From NCBI RefSeq assembly GCF_012927355.1, contig NZ_JABBGK010000001.1, forward strand, positions 248,001-312,000: a stretch of 64,000 bases of DNA, written 5' to 3'. The notes beneath the pieces were generated by a model. That model was not told where the DNA came from. It searched no databases and saw only the letters and a program-made list of their open reading frames with translations. The DNA is from Rhizobium terricola. Lineage in GTDB: Bacteria > Pseudomonadota > Alphaproteobacteria > Rhizobiales > Rhizobiaceae. How positions within the stretch are numbered: position 1 is the stretch's first letter; the number at the start of each line of letters is the position of its first letter. Shown piece after piece: positions 1 through 8,878 of the stretch. The position numbers and the translations under genes are program-made.

Positions 1-879
1 ATCGTCGGCGCCTTCGCGGACGGGGACATTCTCCAGGTGCTGTTCTTCTCGGTGCTGTTCGGCATCTCTCTGGCGCTCGTCGGCGAACGCGGACAGCCGG
101 TCACCGACTTCCTGCACGCGGTCATCAACCCGATCTTCAAGCTGGTCGCCATCCTGATGAAGGCTGCCCCGATCGGCGCCTTCGGTGCGATGGCGTTTAC
201 CATCGGCAAATACGGCATCGCCTCGGTCGCCAATCTCGCGATGCTGATCGGCACCTTCTACCTGACCGCCTTCCTGTTCGTGATCGTGGTGCTCGGTGCG
301 GTCGCCCGCTACAACGGCTTCTCGATCATCGCGCTCATTCGTTACATCAAGGAAGAACTGCTGCTGGTTCTCGGCACGTCTTCGTCGGAGGCCGCGCTTC
401 CGGGCCTGATGAGCAAGATGGAGAAAGCCGGCTGCAAGCGTTCCGTCGTCGGGCTCGTCATTCCGACAGGCTATTCCTTCAACCTCGACGGAACCAACAT
501 CTACATGACGCTTGCCGCGCTGTTCATCGCCCAGGCGACGGACATCCATCTGTCGCTCGGCGACCAGATCCTGCTGCTCGCCGTTGCGATGCTGAGCTCC
601 AAGGGGGCCGCCGGCATCACGGGTGCAGGCTTCATCACGCTTGCGGCAACGCTTTCCGTGGTTCCTTCCGTGCCGGTCGCGGGCATGGCCCTCATCCTCG
701 GTATCGACCGCTTCATGTCGGAATGCCGTGCGCTGACCAACTTCATCGGCAATGCGGTTGCGACCGTCGTCGTCGCCCGTTGGGAAGGGGAATTGGACGA
801 GCATCTACTGCATGCCGCGCTTGGCGGTCTCGTCTACGAGGAAGAGGCAAAGACGGCCGAGCTTCAGCCGGCGGAATAA
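1..879 (+). CDS. dctA: C4-dicarboxylate transport protein DctA (5' end outside window)
   Basis: C-terminal about 292 residues of a DAACS-family secondary transporter that imports succinate, fumarate and malate across the inner membrane with protons or cations. The reading frame is open from base 1, so the start codon lies upstream. Visible family motifs are the serine-rich loop [13 protein letters not shown], the [14 protein letters not shown] segment and RALTNFIGN near the end, with several hydrophobic helices between. In rhizobia DctA is needed to feed bacteroids and is usually controlled by DctBD and sigma-54; that control region is not in the window. A strong hairpin follows the stop codon. 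Family assignment is secure; which dctA paralogue it is cannot be told. Confidence 0.95.
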   Translation: MVGAFADGDILQVLFFSVLFGISLALVGERGQPVTDFLHAVINPIFKLVAILMKAAPIGAFGAMAFTIGKYGIASVANLAMLIGTFYLTAFLFVIVVLGAVARYNGFSIIALIRYIKEELLLVLGTSSSEAALPGLMSKMEKAGCKRSVVGLVIPTGYSFNLDGTNIYMTLAALFIAQATDIHLSLGDQILLLAVAMLSSKGAAGITGAGFITLAATLSVVPSVPVAGMALILGIDRFMSECRALTNFIGNAVATVVVARWEGELDEHLLHAALGGLVYEEEAKTAELQPAE

Positions 880-922
880 ACCCGACACATTCGGCGCCGA
901 CCCAAGACGGTGACCGAAACGC

Positions 923-957
923 AAGCGCGGCCCGACAGAAATGCGGGCCGCGCTTTA
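923..957. terminator. Bidirectional terminator between dctA and the RHH gene
   Basis: Perfect 12-bp inverted repeat AAGCGCGGCCCG / CGGGCCGCGCTT around a 9-base loop, followed on the plus strand by TTTATT. It lies between the convergent dctA (plus) and ribbon-helix-helix gene (minus), so it can serve both. Confidence 0.85.
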
Positions 958-968
958 TTCTTGCGGCG

Positions 969-1277
969 TCACTCGGCCGCCATGATGTGGAATTCGTGGT
1001 GGGCCTCAGGATGCTGCGCCTTGCCCATCAGATAGATCAGACAGCTGGTGCGCAGAAGCGAGGCGAAGTTGGAAACGGCGCCGTTGATCTCCAGCGCTTC
1101 GTCGTAGAGCGTCGACAGGAAGCGGGAGGTCGACAGGGACTGGCTTGCGGCGATCTCGTCGATCAGCACCCAGAAGGCCGCCTCGATCTGGATGCTGGTG
1201 GAATGGCCGCCGATCCTCACCGAGCGGTTGACGGCACGGTAGCGGGCTGGGTCCTGTCCTGCGAAGACTTCACACAT
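969..1277 (-). CDS. Ribbon-helix-helix domain protein
   Basis: A 102-residue protein whose middle part (SVRIGGHSTSIQIEAAFWVL onward) fits the RHH_4 type ribbon-helix-helix fold, a small DNA-binding module often found alone in alphaproteobacteria. I chose the ATG at 1277 because GGAGGAG sits 7 bases upstream of it; a TTG 18 bases earlier would put that ribosome site inside the gene. The gene is monocistronic and convergent with dctA. Its targets are unknown; homologues are often misnamed aryl-sulfate sulfotransferase, which the sequence does not support. Confidence 0.75.
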   Translation of the reverse strand: MCEVFAGQDPARYRAVNRSVRIGGHSTSIQIEAAFWVLIDEIAASQSLSTSRFLSTLYDEALEINGAVSNFASLLRTSCLIYLMGKAQHPEAHHEFHIMAAE

Positions 1278-1494
1278 GGCATGCTCCTCCGGCAATTCTT
1301 GTTTTGTCCGGCATTATGCTGTGCGGCGTGACCTCGGTCAATTTCGCAAATTGCCGTGACATCTTCTCCCGCCGGGAAAGAATCGCCAAAAAATCCCGCC
1401 AAAAATAGGGATGCGGTAGCCCGCTGCTACCCGATTTGCTGGCGTCATAGGAAACTCGGATCATTCGATGATTTGCCTGTCAGAGGAGTACCCC

Positions 1495-1890
1495 TTGGCG
1501 AAGATGATCCATTCGATGATCCGGGTGATGGAAGAAGCCCGCTCCGTCGATTTCTATGAAATGGCTTTCGGGCTGAATGTGGCGGAACGGCTCGACTTCG
1601 AGACCTTCACGCTGATCTACCTCAGCAATGCCGAATGCGAGTTCGAGCTCGAGCTCACGGTCAACAAGGGGCGCGAGGAAGCCTATGACCTCGGCACCGG
1701 CTACGGCCATCTCGCCGTCACTGTTTCGGAGCTGGACAGCGAGCACAAGCGGCTGACCGATGCCGGCCTCAACCCGGGCAAGATCGTCGAGTTCAATCGC
1801 GAAAGCGCGCTTCTCGCCCGCTTCTTCTTCATCACGGATCCCGACGGCTACAAGATCGAGGTCCTGCAGCGCCACGGGCGCTTCAAGTAA
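1495..1890 (+). CDS. Glyoxalase I-like VOC family protein
   Basis: About 131 residues with the paired beta-alpha-beta-beta-beta pattern of the vicinal-oxygen-chelate fold. The pattern runs MIHSMIRVMEEARSVDFYE ... FELELTVN ... GYGHLAVTV ... FFFITDPDGYKIEVLQR, close to lactoylglutathione lyase (GloA), which converts the methylglyoxal-glutathione hemithioacetal to S-lactoylglutathione. Candidate metal ligands are the first His, the Glu of FELEL, the His of GYGHLAV and the Glu of KIEVLQR. The TTG at 1495 is preferred as start because AGAGGAG lies 6 bases upstream; ATG 1504 is the alternative. A true GloA carries the same fold, but other VOC functions cannot be excluded. Confidence 0.75.
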   Translation: MAKMIHSMIRVMEEARSVDFYEMAFGLNVAERLDFETFTLIYLSNAECEFELELTVNKGREEAYDLGTGYGHLAVTVSELDSEHKRLTDAGLNPGKIVEFNRESALLARFFFITDPDGYKIEVLQRHGRFK

Positions 1891-2028
1891 GGGCTGCGGC
1901 CGACGGGTTGGAGGACCCGGCGGCCGATGCCGACAAGAAGGGGAAGGCGCGATCGTCGCGCCGCCCCACATCGGCCCGGGAGGAACGGGGCCGTCATCCA
2001 TGCCACACCATCCTGGGAGGAGACTGAC

Positions 2029-2559
2029 GTGGTCACGCTTTACGAAAAGACGAATGGGATGTCCCGCCGCGAGCTGTTGAAGCGCGGCGGTGTCGGCGCG
2101 CTGCTGGTGATCAGCGGCTCGGCGGTCATCTGTCCAGAGGCCGCCTGGGCGGTCGAGGCCAAGGCGCTGAAGCCGGAAACCATGGCGACGCTCATCAAGC
2201 TCGCCCGCGACATCTATCCGCACGACCAGCTTGCCGATCGCTTCTATGCCATCGCCGTCAAGGGGCAGGACGACCGGGCAGGCAAGGACGAGGCGCACAA
2301 GACGCTGATCGAAGACGGCATCGCCGATCTCGACAAGCGTGCCGGAGCTGGCGGCTATCGCGGTCTGGGCTGGGAAGACGACCGCGTCGCGATCCTGCGC
2401 GAGATCGAGAGCACCCCTTTCTTTCAGGCCGTCCGCGGCGATCTGGTGGTCAGCCTCTATAACCAGAAGGAGCTCTGGCCGATCTTCGGTTACGAGGGCG
2501 AGTCCTTCTCGAAGGGCGGCTATATCGAGCGCGGTTTCGACGATCTCGAGTGGCTCTGA
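2029..2559 (+). CDS. Gluconate 2-dehydrogenase subunit 3-like small subunit, Tat-exported
   Basis: About 176 residues. The N-terminus carries a twin-arginine signal (SRRELLKRG, then a hydrophobic stretch ending AAWA), so the protein is folded and exported to the periplasm. The remainder matches the small-subunit family (gluconate 2-dehydrogenase subunit 3) that partners membrane-linked GMC dehydrogenases acting on sugars or glycosides. The GTG at 2029 is chosen because GGGAGGAG lies 6 bases upstream. The large catalytic subunit follows about 100 bp downstream and has no signal of its own, so it probably rides out with this subunit. No cytochrome c subunit follows. Confidence 0.85.
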   Translation: MVTLYEKTNGMSRRELLKRGGVGALLVISGSAVICPEAAWAVEAKALKPETMATLIKLARDIYPHDQLADRFYAIAVKGQDDRAGKDEAHKTLIEDGIADLDKRAGAGGYRGLGWEDDRVAILREIESTPFFQAVRGDLVVSLYNQKELWPIFGYEGESFSKGGYIERGFDDLEWL

Positions 2560-2663
2560 GGCCACGCGCAAGACATCAGCATCGCCGCCCGAGGAGGCCC
2601 ATCGCGGATGGGAACGGCGGCGCATTCTCCAAATTGCCGATTTGACATTCCTGGGAGGAAATC

Positions 2664-4235
2664 ATGGCAGCGCCTTATGATCTCAACGACGACAGCGTGG
2701 TCGTCATCATCGGTTCGGGTGCGGGCGGCGGAACGCTCGGCAACGAACTCGCGCAGAAGGGTATCGACGTCGTCATTCTCGAGGCCGGCAACCGGATCGA
2801 GCACGAAGAATTCATCAACGACGAATGGGAAAGCTTTTCCCAGCTCGCCTGGCTCGACAATCGCACGACCGGCGGCGGCTGGCGCGTGTCGAAGGATTTT
2901 CCCAACCTGCCGGCCTGGATCGTCAAGGCGGTCGGCGGCACGACCACCCACTGGGCCGGCGCATCGCTGCGCTTCCAGGAGCATGAATTCAAGACGCTGA
3001 CGAATTACGGCAAGGTCGAGGGTGCGAACCTGCTCGACTGGCCGATCACCCTTGCCGATCTCGAGCCCTATTATGCCAAGGCCGAGGACAAGATGGGTGT
3101 TACCCGCACCAACGGGATCGAGGGCCTGCCGGGTAACAACAACTTCAAGATCCTCAAGGCCGGCGCCGACAAGCTCGGCTACAAGGAATGCCATACCGGC
3201 AACATGGCGATCAATTCGAAGGAACGCGACGGCCGCATCGGCTGTCAGCAGACCGGCTTCTGCTTCCAGGGCTGCAAGTGGGGCGCCAAGTGGTCGACGC
3301 TCTACACTGAAATCCCGAAGGGCGAGGCGACCGGCAAGCTGGAGGTTCGGCCGAATTCGCATGTCGTGAAGATCGAGCACGATGCGTCGGGCAAGGTGAA
3401 CGCCGTCGTCTATGCCGACAAGGACGGCAATCTGAAGAGCCAGAAGGCGCGCATCGTCTGCGTCGCCGGCAATTCGATCGAAAGCCCGCGCCTGCTTCTC
3501 AACTCGCATTCGTCGATGTTCCCGGACGGTCTTGCCAATTCTTCCGGCCAGGTCGGCAAGAACTACATGCGCCACACCACCGGCTCGGTCTATGCGGTGT
3601 TCGAAAAGCCGGTGCACTTCTACCGCGGCACGACGATGGCCGGCATCATCCGCGACGAGGCCAAGCATGATCCGTCGCGGGGCTTCGTTGGCGGCTATGA
3701 ACTCGAAACGCTGGCGCTCGGTGTGCCGTTCATGGCGGCGTTCCTCGATCCGGGCGGCTGGGGCCGGTCGTTTGCCTCGGCCATGGACCAGTATGCCAAC
3801 ATGGCAGGGCTGTGGATCGTCGGCGAAGACATGCCGCAGGAGCAGAACGCGGTGAAACTGCATGGCGAGCTGAAGGACAAATACGGGATGCCGATCCCGG
3901 ACGTCTGGTTCACCGATCATCCGAACGACGAGGCGATGCGCAATCACGCCTACAAGCAGGGCGTGGCGCTCTACGAGGCCGTCGGGGCGACCCGCGCCTT
4001 CCCGACACCGCCCTATCCGTCGACCCACAACCTCGGCACCAACCGGATGAGCGAGAAGGCTCAGGACGGCGTGGTCAACAAGCACGGCCAGACGCACGAC
4101 ATCAAGAACCTGTTCGTGTCGGACGGCAGCCAGTTCACCACGGGCGCTGCGGAAAACCCGACGCTGACGATCGTCACGCTGGCGATCCGCCAGGCGGATT
4201 ACATCGCCGAGCAGATGGGTGCCGGCTCGATCTGA
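2664..4235 (+). CDS. GMC-family FAD dehydrogenase large subunit (sugar/glycoside dehydrogenase-like)
   Basis: A 523-residue glucose-methanol-choline oxidoreductase. The FAD-binding motif GSGAGGGTLGNELAQKG is near residue 15, and the C-terminal GMC signature region (THNLGTNRMS, then NLFVSDGSQF and NPTLTIVTLAIR) is complete. Cys194, Cys200 and Cys204 (C-x5-C-x3-C) resemble the 3Fe-4S cluster cysteines of bacterial FAD-dependent glucose dehydrogenase and glucoside 3-dehydrogenase. Together with the upstream Tat small subunit this points to a periplasmic dehydrogenase that passes electrons to the respiratory chain. The substrate is not determined. Ribosome site GGAGGAA precedes the ATG. Confidence 0.85.
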   Translation: MAAPYDLNDDSVVVIIGSGAGGGTLGNELAQKGIDVVILEAGNRIEHEEFINDEWESFSQLAWLDNRTTGGGWRVSKDFPNLPAWIVKAVGGTTTHWAGASLRFQEHEFKTLTNYGKVEGANLLDWPITLADLEPYYAKAEDKMGVTRTNGIEGLPGNNNFKILKAGADKLGYKECHTGNMAINSKERDGRIGCQQTGFCFQGCKWGAKWSTLYTEIPKGEATGKLEVRPNSHVVKIEHDASGKVNAVVYADKDGNLKSQKARIVCVAGNSIESPRLLLNSHSSMFPDGLANSSGQVGKNYMRHTTGSVYAVFEKPVHFYRGTTMAGIIRDEAKHDPSRGFVGGYELETLALGVPFMAAFLDPGGWGRSFASAMDQYANMAGLWIVGEDMPQEQNAVKLHGELKDKYGMPIPDVWFTDHPNDEAMRNHAYKQGVALYEAVGATRAFPTPPYPSTHNLGTNRMSEKAQDGVVNKHGQTHDIKNLFVSDGSQFTTGAAENPTLTIVTLAIRQADYIAEQMGAGSI

Positions 4236-4314
4236 CGAACCTCCCCGGTGGGGCGGGGGCGGCGTTTCGGCGCCGTTCCCGCTCTGCTATCTCTCCCAGT
4301 CGAACAAAAGCAAT

Positions 4315-5508
4315 CTAGTGACGGAGCGTGGCCAGTGCCTTGGCCCGCTCCTTCGTCTTTTCCACCGCACGGCGAAGCCGGCCCGCGGCTCCTGCCTTGC
4401 GCGGGTCGTCCGGGGCGACCGACATGGCATTACCCCGCCAGTCGAAGCTGTCGCCGAACCAGGCGGCGAGCCAGAGCGCCGGTAGCGCCAGGTCGCGCAG
4501 GATCATGGCAGCCAGCGTCCGGCGGCCGAGATGCCAGTCGTATCCGCGCGCCAGAAGCATTTCACCGCCATACCAGGCCAGGCCGTAAAGCGCGAAGGTC
4601 GACGGGGCGCAGGTGCCGGACAGGGCGAGCGCCGCCATCAGGGCCATCGGAACGAGACCGCCGGCGAGTAGTTCGGGCACGAAGAACAGCGGGAATGAGG
4701 AGCGGCGCAGCCTTGCCCAGCGCAGCTGGCGCTTCCAGACCGAAGAGAAGGAACGCCGGCCGAGCGGCTGTTCGAACGGTTCGTGCACCAGGCGGACCTT
4801 CAATCCCGCCGCGCGGATGATGTGGGTTGCGGCTGCATCCTCCGCGACTTCGGCGCCAAGCCGCTCGAAACCGCCGGCCCGGGCCATTACCTGCCGATTG
4901 AGAAGCATCGACTTGCCCTGGGCAAAGCCGAGGCCCGCCGCATCGGCGAGCAGCTGCCAGCGTGCCTGGAAACTGTTGAGCCAGGCGCATTCGAGTTCTG
5001 CTGCAAAACCCGAAGGCGCCGAGCCGATCGGGGGCGAGCAGACGAGGCCGGTTCCCGGAACCCAGCGGGCGAAGAGCCGCTGCAGGTAGTCTTCGGGCAT
5101 CAGCACATTGCTGTCGGCGATCACGATCCAGTCGTGCGTCGCACTGCGCCAGCCCTTGATCACGTTGTTCATCTTCGGGTTGACGCTGAAGACATCCTCG
5201 CCGATCAGCAGGCGAGAGCGGATGCCGGGATGATCGGCCATGCACTTGCGGGCCACTGCGATTGCCGGATCGCCGGGCGATGCGACGCAGAAGATCACTT
5301 CATAGTCGGGCCAGTCGAGGCGGAAGGCGGATTGAAGCGTCTCGTCCAGATGGTTTTCGCGGCCGCAGATCGGGCGGAGGATGGTGACGGGTGGTCGGAC
5401 CGCGGCGCCGTCCGATCCTTGTCCTCGCTTCTTTCGCACCAGGACCAGCAGGATGCTGAGCAGGTGAATGGAGAGGGCGGTGGCGCAGATCCAGGTCAAG
5501 ACAGTCAT
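4315..5508 (-). CDS. GT21-family glycosyltransferase (ceramide glucosyltransferase / HpnI-like)
   Basis: A 397-residue membrane glycosyltransferase with one N-terminal helix (TWICATALSIHLLSILLVLV), a GT-A catalytic domain and hydrophobic C-terminal helices. The D,D,D,(Q/R)xxRW signature is visible: an Asp in the YEVIF region, IVIADSNVLM, AEVAEDAA and KRQLRWARL. Such enzymes add a hexose or N-acetylhexosamine to a lipid (ceramide, diacylglycerol or hopanoid). The ATG at 5508 has GAGGACGAG just upstream. It follows the dedA-like gene on the same strand with about 119 bp between, suggesting a membrane-lipid role. The acceptor lipid cannot be told from sequence. Confidence 0.8.
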   Translation of the reverse strand: MTVLTWICATALSIHLLSILLVLVRKKRGQGSDGAAVRPPVTILRPICGRENHLDETLQSAFRLDWPDYEVIFCVASPGDPAIAVARKCMADHPGIRSRLLIGEDVFSVNPKMNNVIKGWRSATHDWIVIADSNVLMPEDYLQRLFARWVPGTGLVCSPPIGSAPSGFAAELECAWLNSFQARWQLLADAAGLGFAQGKSMLLNRQVMARAGGFERLGAEVAEDAAATHIIRAAGLKVRLVHEPFEQPLGRRSFSSVWKRQLRWARLRRSSFPLFFVPELLAGGLVPMALMAALALSGTCAPSTFALYGLAWYGGEMLLARGYDWHLGRRTLAAMILRDLALPALWLAAWFGDSFDWRGNAMSVAPDDPRKAGAAGRLRRAVEKTKERAKALATLRH

Positions 5509-5627
5509 GGCTCGTCCTCGTGTCGGGGGATTCCCGCATAGCATCCGGGTATGACAGTCAGGCAAAGGTATCTGTGGTTGCGTCCGGGGCCAATTGGATC
5601 CCACTTCTTTTCGTGCCCTGCGGCGCG

Positions 5628-6221
5628 TCAGTCCTTGTGGAGCAGGATACTGACGATCCGCCAGCCGAGAAGCGCGGCTATGGCTGCGGCGGCGAGGAAG
5701 CCGCTGAGGCTGCCGGCGATCTCGGCGATCTCCATGATATTGTCGCTGAAGGTGACGCCGAGGCCGGTATAGCCGCCGACCCAGAAGACTTCGCCGGCGA
5801 CGCCGAAGACCGTGAAGCGGTGCCAGGGATAGGCGGTCGCACCGGCGATCAGGTTGACATAGGGGCCGAGCGGCGCGAGCACCCATCGGGTGAGGAAGAC
5901 GGCGATCGCGCCGCGGCTGGCGATGCGTTCCTCGGCGCGGGCAAGAGCCGCCTTTCGGGCCGGTGTGCCGGACAGTCGCCGGATCACGGCGGAGCCCCCG
6001 AACCGGCCGATCAGGAAGCCGGCCTGGTCGCCGAGGACGGCGGCGGCAAGGGCGGTCGAAAATACGCCGGCGAGATTGAAATCCCCGGCAGCGGCGAAGG
6101 CCCCCATCAGCATCATCACGATCGATGCCGGCAGGGGCAGGCCGAGGCAGCTCAGTGCTGTGACTGCGGCAAGCAGGGGCAGGCCGTAGAGTGGCAGGAG
6201 GGCCAGCAGCTGTTCGGTCAT
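5628..6221 (-). CDS. DedA family membrane protein (VTT domain)
   Basis: A 197-residue multi-spanning protein with the SNARE-associated/VTT (DedA) domain: the GDQAGFLIGRFGG segment, an R-x-x-AP-GPYVNLIAG type re-entrant motif (FLTRWVLAPLGPYVNLIAG), and a C-terminal pair of helices. DedA proteins act in the inner membrane, and several are now linked to undecaprenyl-phosphate or phospholipid translocation. The start codon overlaps the stop of the upstream small membrane protein (ATGA, 6218-6221), which indicates translational coupling. Confidence 0.85.
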   Translation of the reverse strand: MTEQLLALLPLYGLPLLAAVTALSCLGLPLPASIVMMLMGAFAAAGDFNLAGVFSTALAAAVLGDQAGFLIGRFGGSAVIRRLSGTPARKAALARAEERIASRGAIAVFLTRWVLAPLGPYVNLIAGATAYPWHRFTVFGVAGEVFWVGGYTGLGVTFSDNIMEIAEIAGSLSGFLAAAAIAALLGWRIVSILLHKD

Positions 6222-6586
6222 CGATGCGGATCTTCCGCGCGCAGCCGCGCGATCGCCGCCGCGATCTCGTCTTCAAAGGCAGCGAGCGTCTGGCCACGCC
6301 CCTGGGCAAGCCTGTCGAGCGTCGGTCTTTCTCCCTTGCCCGGCGGCGGGAGGCGCAGCGCGTCGATCAAGAGATCGCGCGGGACGTCATAGGAATGCGC
6401 GACATAGCCGATGGTCATCCAGCCTTCGAGCGGCTGATCGCGGTGGGCGGGGTCGTGCCAGTAGAGCACGAAGAGCAGGAAGCGCACGGCGAAGACACCG
6501 GCAACGAGCAGGGAGCCGAGAAAGGCGAGGGTGAGCAGCCGGTGCCGCCGCCACAGGAGTGCAAGAGCCTTCACGCATATCCCCAT
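6218..6586 (-). CDS. Small membrane protein coupled to dedA
   Basis: About 122 residues, not recognised as a named family. There is one strong transmembrane helix (LLTLAFLGSLLVAGVFAVRF), then a short loop and a soluble helical C-terminus (GWMTIGYVAHSYDVPRDLLI onward) ending in a charged helix. It overlaps the DedA start by four bases, so the two are probably co-translated and may act together. The ATG at 6586 has a weak ribosome site; a GTG at 6574 preceded by GGGGA is an alternative start. Confidence 0.7.
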   Translation of the reverse strand: MGICVKALALLWRRHRLLTLAFLGSLLVAGVFAVRFLLFVLYWHDPAHRDQPLEGWMTIGYVAHSYDVPRDLLIDALRLPPPGKGERPTLDRLAQGRGQTLAAFEDEIAAAIARLRAEDPHR

Positions 6587-6681
6587 CGAAACGCGAGGCC
6601 GGCCGTCGTCAGGCTTGACAGCCTCGACCGCAGGCCTTCAATCAGCCCGATGGGTGTAACCGGAAAAGGCATGTCACGGCA

Positions 6682-7395
6682 ATGAGCGGTTCGGATGTTC
6701 GCCTCGAAGAGAGCTGGAAGAAGGCGCTCGGCTCGGAGTTCTCAAGTCCCTACATGCAGCAGCTCAGGGACTTCCTGATTGCCGAAAAGGCCGACGGCAA
6801 ACGGATCTTCCCGAAGGGTATCGAGTATTTCCGAGCGCTCGACCTGACGCCACTCGGGCGGGTGCGGGTGGTGATCCTCGGCCAGGACCCCTATCACGGC
6901 GCCGGCCAGGCCCATGGCCTGTGCTTCAGCGTGCAGCCGGGCGTGCGCATTCCGCCGTCGCTGGTGAACATCTACAAGGAACTCGTAACCGATCTCGGCA
7001 TTCCTCCCGCCTCCCACGGCTTCCTCGAAAGCTGGGCGCGGCAGGGCGTGCTGCTCTTGAACAGCGTCCTCACCGTCGAGGAGGCGCGGGCCGGCGCGCA
7101 TCAGGGTCGTGGCTGGGAACGATTCACCGACGCCGTCATCCGCGCCGTCAACGATGAATGCGAGAACGTCGTCTTCATGCTGTGGGGTTCCTACGCCCAG
7201 AAGAAGGCCGCCTTTGTCGACGGTCGGCGCCACCTTGTGCTGAAGGCGCCCCACCCGTCGCCGCTCTCGGCGCATAACGGCTTCTTCGGCTGCCGGCATT
7301 TCTCCAAGGCCAATGATTTCCTCGTTTCGCGCGGGCTCGATCCGATCGACTGGCGGCTGCCCGAAACGCCCCTGAGGTCCGATCCGGCTTCTTAA
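6682..7395 (+). CDS. ung: Uracil-DNA glycosylase
   Basis: A 237-residue family-1 uracil-DNA glycosylase, which removes uracil from DNA at the start of base excision repair. The catalytic water-activating motif GQDPYHG lies near residues 66-72, and the DNA minor-groove motif HPSPLSA near residue 190, followed by [10 protein letters not shown]. Length and motif spacing are normal for Ung. It is divergent from the small membrane protein gene and stands alone. Confidence 0.97.
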   Translation: MSGSDVRLEESWKKALGSEFSSPYMQQLRDFLIAEKADGKRIFPKGIEYFRALDLTPLGRVRVVILGQDPYHGAGQAHGLCFSVQPGVRIPPSLVNIYKELVTDLGIPPASHGFLESWARQGVLLLNSVLTVEEARAGAHQGRGWERFTDAVIRAVNDECENVVFMLWGSYAQKKAAFVDGRRHLVLKAPHPSPLSAHNGFFGCRHFSKANDFLVSRGLDPIDWRLPETPLRSDPAS

Positions 7396-7493
7396 GCGGA
7401 CGAGCCGCATACTCCCTAAAAATCTATTGATTTTCGCATTGTCCGCGTCCAGCATGCGTGCGATTTTAGAACGCCTTTTCAGGACCTATTTGC

Positions 7494-8780
7494 ATGAATC
7501 CGTCGCATTTCACGAGGCCCGTCTGGCGTCGACCGGCAGCCATGCCGTTTGTCGATGAGCCGCTCGCTGCTTCCGAGCGGGTCGACCTTGCCGTGATCGG
7601 TGGCGGGTTTCAGGGGTTGTCGACGGCGCTTGCGGCCGCGCGCAGAGGCCTGTCCGTCCGCGTGATCGAGGCGTGTGCCATCGGCGAGGGCGCGTCCGGC
7701 CTCAACGGCGGGCAGGTCATCCCGGGGCTCAAGCAGACCCCGGAATGGCTGATCCAGCATTTCGGCAACGCGCGTGGCGAGGCGCTGATCGATTTCGGTA
7801 CGCATGCCGCCGATGCGGTCTTCGGCCTGATCGAGAACGAGCGGCTCGACGTCGAATACAGCCGCGCCGGCTGGATCCACGCCGCGCATACGGCGACGGC
7901 GCTTGCCGCATTGGAAGACAAGAACCGCCAGTGGCGCGAGCGCGGCGCCGACGTGGTGCTGCTGAACGGTGCCGAGGTCGCGCTGCTGACCGGGGCGGAG
8001 GGTTATCTCGGCGGCTGGCTGGACCGGCGGGCCGGTACCATCAACCCGCTGGCCTTCGCCGTCGAACTGGCACGGGTCGCGGCGGCGGCGGGTGCCCGGA
8101 TCGCCACCGGCCAGACGGTCCGGAAGCTGAGGCGCGAGGGCAATGCCTGGCAGCTCGAAACGGGCGCGGGCGGGACGATCAGTGCCGGATCGGTCGTCGT
8201 TGCGACCAATGCCTATTCCGACCGCCTCGTGCCGGGCCTCGCAAGAAGCCTTGTTCCGCTTCATTCCTTCCAGATCGCGACCGCACCGCTTTCACCGGCC
8301 CTGCAGGAGAGGATCCTGCCGCACGGGCATGCGGTGTCCGACAGTCGCCGGATCGTGACCTATTACCGGCGCAGCCCGGACGGGAGGCTCGTGCTGGGGG
8401 GGCGGGGTCGGATGGCGAAACCGCGCAGCGAGAAGGACTGGGCGCATCTCCAGCACGCGGCGCTCAGGCTTTTTCCGATGCTCGAGGGCGTGGCGATCGA
8501 GCATCGCTGGTTCGGCCGCGTGGCAATGACGCTCGATCATCTGCCGCATATCCACGAGCCGGAGAAAGGACTTCTGGCCGTGGGGGGCTGTCAGGGCAGG
8601 GGTGTCGCGTTGATGACGGCGATCGGGCCAAGGCTTGTCGATTACATCGTCGGCGGCGACCCGGCGGTCCTGCCGTTTCCGCTTACACCGATCGAGCCCA
8701 TTCCCTTCCATGCGTTCCGGCAGATCGGTGTCGGCGCGCTGGTCACCTGGTATCGCATCCTCGACGGCATGGAAGGCTGA
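7494..8780 (+). CDS. FAD-dependent oxidoreductase, DAO family (gamma-glutamylputrescine oxidase-like)
   Basis: A 428-residue flavoprotein with the dinucleotide-binding motif VIGGGFQGLSTALAAARRG near residue 35, the family motif GASGLNGGQV and a C-terminal region GCQGRGVALMTAIGPRLVDY. This layout is typical of the PuuB/YgaF-like branch of the D-amino-acid oxidase family, which oxidises secondary amines such as gamma-glutamylputrescine or N-methylated amino acids. No putrescine pathway genes are adjacent, so the substrate is open. A DMT transporter gene follows. Confidence 0.8.
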   Translation: MNPSHFTRPVWRRPAAMPFVDEPLAASERVDLAVIGGGFQGLSTALAAARRGLSVRVIEACAIGEGASGLNGGQVIPGLKQTPEWLIQHFGNARGEALIDFGTHAADAVFGLIENERLDVEYSRAGWIHAAHTATALAALEDKNRQWRERGADVVLLNGAEVALLTGAEGYLGGWLDRRAGTINPLAFAVELARVAAAAGARIATGQTVRKLRREGNAWQLETGAGGTISAGSVVVATNAYSDRLVPGLARSLVPLHSFQIATAPLSPALQERILPHGHAVSDSRRIVTYYRRSPDGRLVLGGRGRMAKPRSEKDWAHLQHAALRLFPMLEGVAIEHRWFGRVAMTLDHLPHIHEPEKGLLAVGGCQGRGVALMTAIGPRLVDYIVGGDPAVLPFPLTPIEPIPFHAFRQIGVGALVTWYRILDGMEG

Positions 8781-8878
8781 GTTGCCCAAAACGTGAGCGA
8801 AATGTCGTTGGGACGCGCTTGCCGACCTGGCGTCGACACGATACTTCTCGCTACGTTTCATCAGCTCGGCATTTTTTC

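Noticed and set aside
4315-6309. Single 664-codon minus-strand gene
   Set aside because: Only the 3' part (from ATG 5508) codes for the glycosyltransferase. The upstream part of this frame is antiphase to the DedA gene, which has clear family motifs.
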